A stretch of 64,000 nucleotides of DNA, from positions 53,637 through 117,636 of the forward strand of contig JADDQF010000130.1 of assembly GCA_016781505.1 (NCBI GenBank). The letters run 5' to 3'. How positions within the stretch are numbered: position 1 is the stretch's first letter; each line of letters starts with the position of its first letter. The stretch comes from a bacterium. GTDB taxonomy: Bacteria > Chloroflexota > Chloroflexia > Chloroflexales > Kallotenuaceae. Below are positions 62,686 to 64,000 of this stretch, piece by piece. Made by a program: the position numbers and the translations under genes. Below the pieces are notes generated by a model, which made no database searches, was not told where the DNA came from, and was given only the letters and a program-made list of their open reading frames with translations.

Positions 62686-64000
62686 CTAATCGGTTGACAC
62701 GGCTTCATCCACCACCGCATTCTCTTCGACCACCCGCTGGTAAAAGTGTGCGCTGTCTTTCAACACCCGCGTCTGGCTTGGATAGTCCACATAGACGATG
62801 CCGAAGCGTTTGCTATAGCCGTGGGCCCACTCAAAGTTGTCCAGCAGCGACCACACAAAGTAGCCCCGCAGCGCGGCACCGGCGTGCAAAGCCTCCCAGG
62901 CCGCCGCAAAGTGCGACCGCAGATAGGCCGTGCGCCGCGGATCATTGACCGTGCCGTCGGCCAACGTATCATCAAAGGCTGCGCCGTTTTCGGTGATGTA
63001 GATCGCTTTGGGCGCATAGTCGGTCTGGACGCGCTTCAACACATCGGTCAGCCCTTCCGGCGCCACCGGCCAGCCCATCGCCGTAATTTCGCGGCCGGCT
63101 GCGATCTCTTCCTCGGGTGAGCGTGTGCCAATGCCTAACGGGTGCTGGCTGAAGGGCACAGCTCGAACGGTTTGCGGGAAGTAATAGTTGATGCCCAAAA
63201 AGTCCGTCGGCGTGGCGATCAAGTCAAGGTCGTTGGCCTCGATCTCCGGCATCAGCGCACCATACAGCTCCACCAGCGCTTGGGGATATCCCTGCCCATA
63301 CAGGGGATCCAGGAACCAGCGATTGAAGGCCATGTCGAGCCGCTCTGCCGCAGCCTGGTCTTCAGCCGAGTCCGAGGCGGGCAGACTGGGCGAAAGGTTG
63401 AGCGTGATCCCCACCTGCGCACCGGCGCGGGCAGAGCGCAGGATCGGCACCGTGCGGCCATGCGACAGCAACAGATGGTGCGCAACCTGCAGCGCAACCC
63501 GCGGATCTTGCACGCCCGGAGCGTGGCGACCCTCGAAGTGGCCGACGAATGCCGCAACCTGCGGCTCGTTATGGGTGATCCAGTGCGTGACCCGATCGCC
63601 CAGCCGGGCTACAACCGCGTCGGCATACTCCACAAACGCATCAACCGTTGCACGATTGGCCCAACCGCCTTTGTCTTGCAAGGCCTGCGGCAGATCCCAG
63701 TGGTACAGGGTTACAAACGGCGTGATGTTGGCTTCGAGTAAGCCATCGACCAGATTATCGTAAAAGTCAAGGCCACGTTCATTTGGCTGCCCAAAGCCCT
63801 GCGGGATGACCCGCGGCCACGAGATTGAGAAGCGGTAGGCTTGCAAGCCAAGTTGCTGCATCAGCTTCACATCATCCTGCCACAGATGATAATGATCGCA
63901 GGCCACATCGCCCGTGTCGCCGTTGTTGGTTTTTCCCGGCGTGTGGCTGAACGTGTCCCAGATCGAGGGGCCGCGGCCATCCTCGTCGACCGCCCCTTCG
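62686..64000 (-). CDS. GH1 beta-glucosidase (5' end outside window)
   Basis: GPSIWDTFSHTPGKTNNGDTGDVACDHYHLWQDD; THNEP; YITENGAAF; WSLLDNFEWAHGYSKRFGIVYVDY; frame open to window end. Confidence 0.95.
   Translation of the reverse strand, partial: EGAVDEDGRGPSIWDTFSHTPGKTNNGDTGDVACDHYHLWQDDVKLMQQLGLQAYRFSISWPRVIPQGFGQPNERGLDFYDNLVDGLLEANITPFVTLYHWDLPQALQDKGGWANRATVDAFVEYADAVVARLGDRVTHWITHNEPQVAAFVGHFEGRHAPGVQDPRVALQVAHHLLLSHGRTVPILRSARAGAQVGITLNLSPSLPASDSAEDQAAAERLDMAFNRWFLDPLYGQGYPQALVELYGALMPEIEANDLDLIATPTDFLGINYYFPQTVRAVPFSQHPLGIGTRSPEEEIAAGREITAMGWPVAPEGLTDVLKRVQTDYAPKAIYITENGAAFDDTLADGTVNDPRRTAYLRSHFAAAWEALHAGAALRGYFVWSLLDNFEWAHGYSKRFGIVYVDYPSQTRVLKDSAHFYQRVVEENAVVDEAVSTD

Overview
High-GC bacterial chromosomal window, gene content most like Chloroflexi/Chloroflexota (taxonomy is inference). 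No tRNA, rRNA, CRISPR array or transposase recognised. Main blocks: (i) prfB 3' end, YitT and HIT proteins, PrsW protease; (ii) leucine-degradation set (methylcrotonyl-CoA carboxylase alpha/beta, enoyl-CoA hydratase, HMG-CoA lyase) plus a B12-mutase large subunit and an acyl-CoA dehydrogenase; (iii) HerA ATPase, Xer recombinase, T-box leader + glyS, MoxR ATPase, rpoN (sigma-54); (iv) membrane/lipid genes, asnS, gatC; (v) a membrane-tethered HTH protein with a DUF4397 protein; (vi) PAS/GAF kinase plus response regulators; (vii) MFS + acs; (viii) a polyhydroxyalkanoate (PHA) region: phaA, phaB, phaE-like, phaC, phasin-like, adk, MalT/SARP-type regulator, SDR and a second PhaC homologue. Best finds: a glutaredoxin-like gene missing from the ORF track, with an in-frame TGA at the first active-site Cys (UxxC) followed by a perfect SECIS-like hairpin; a promoter element present three times upstream of PHA genes (kTGAACT-N4-TGTAACC-N9-TAYNYT), geometrically like a SARP site and near a BTAD-containing regulator; a PhaC homologue with Ser in place of the nucleophilic Cys; a 38-bp element (32/38 identical) at two loci at the same distance from a -10-like hexamer; and a compact promoter/RBS/14-codon ORF/terminator unit.
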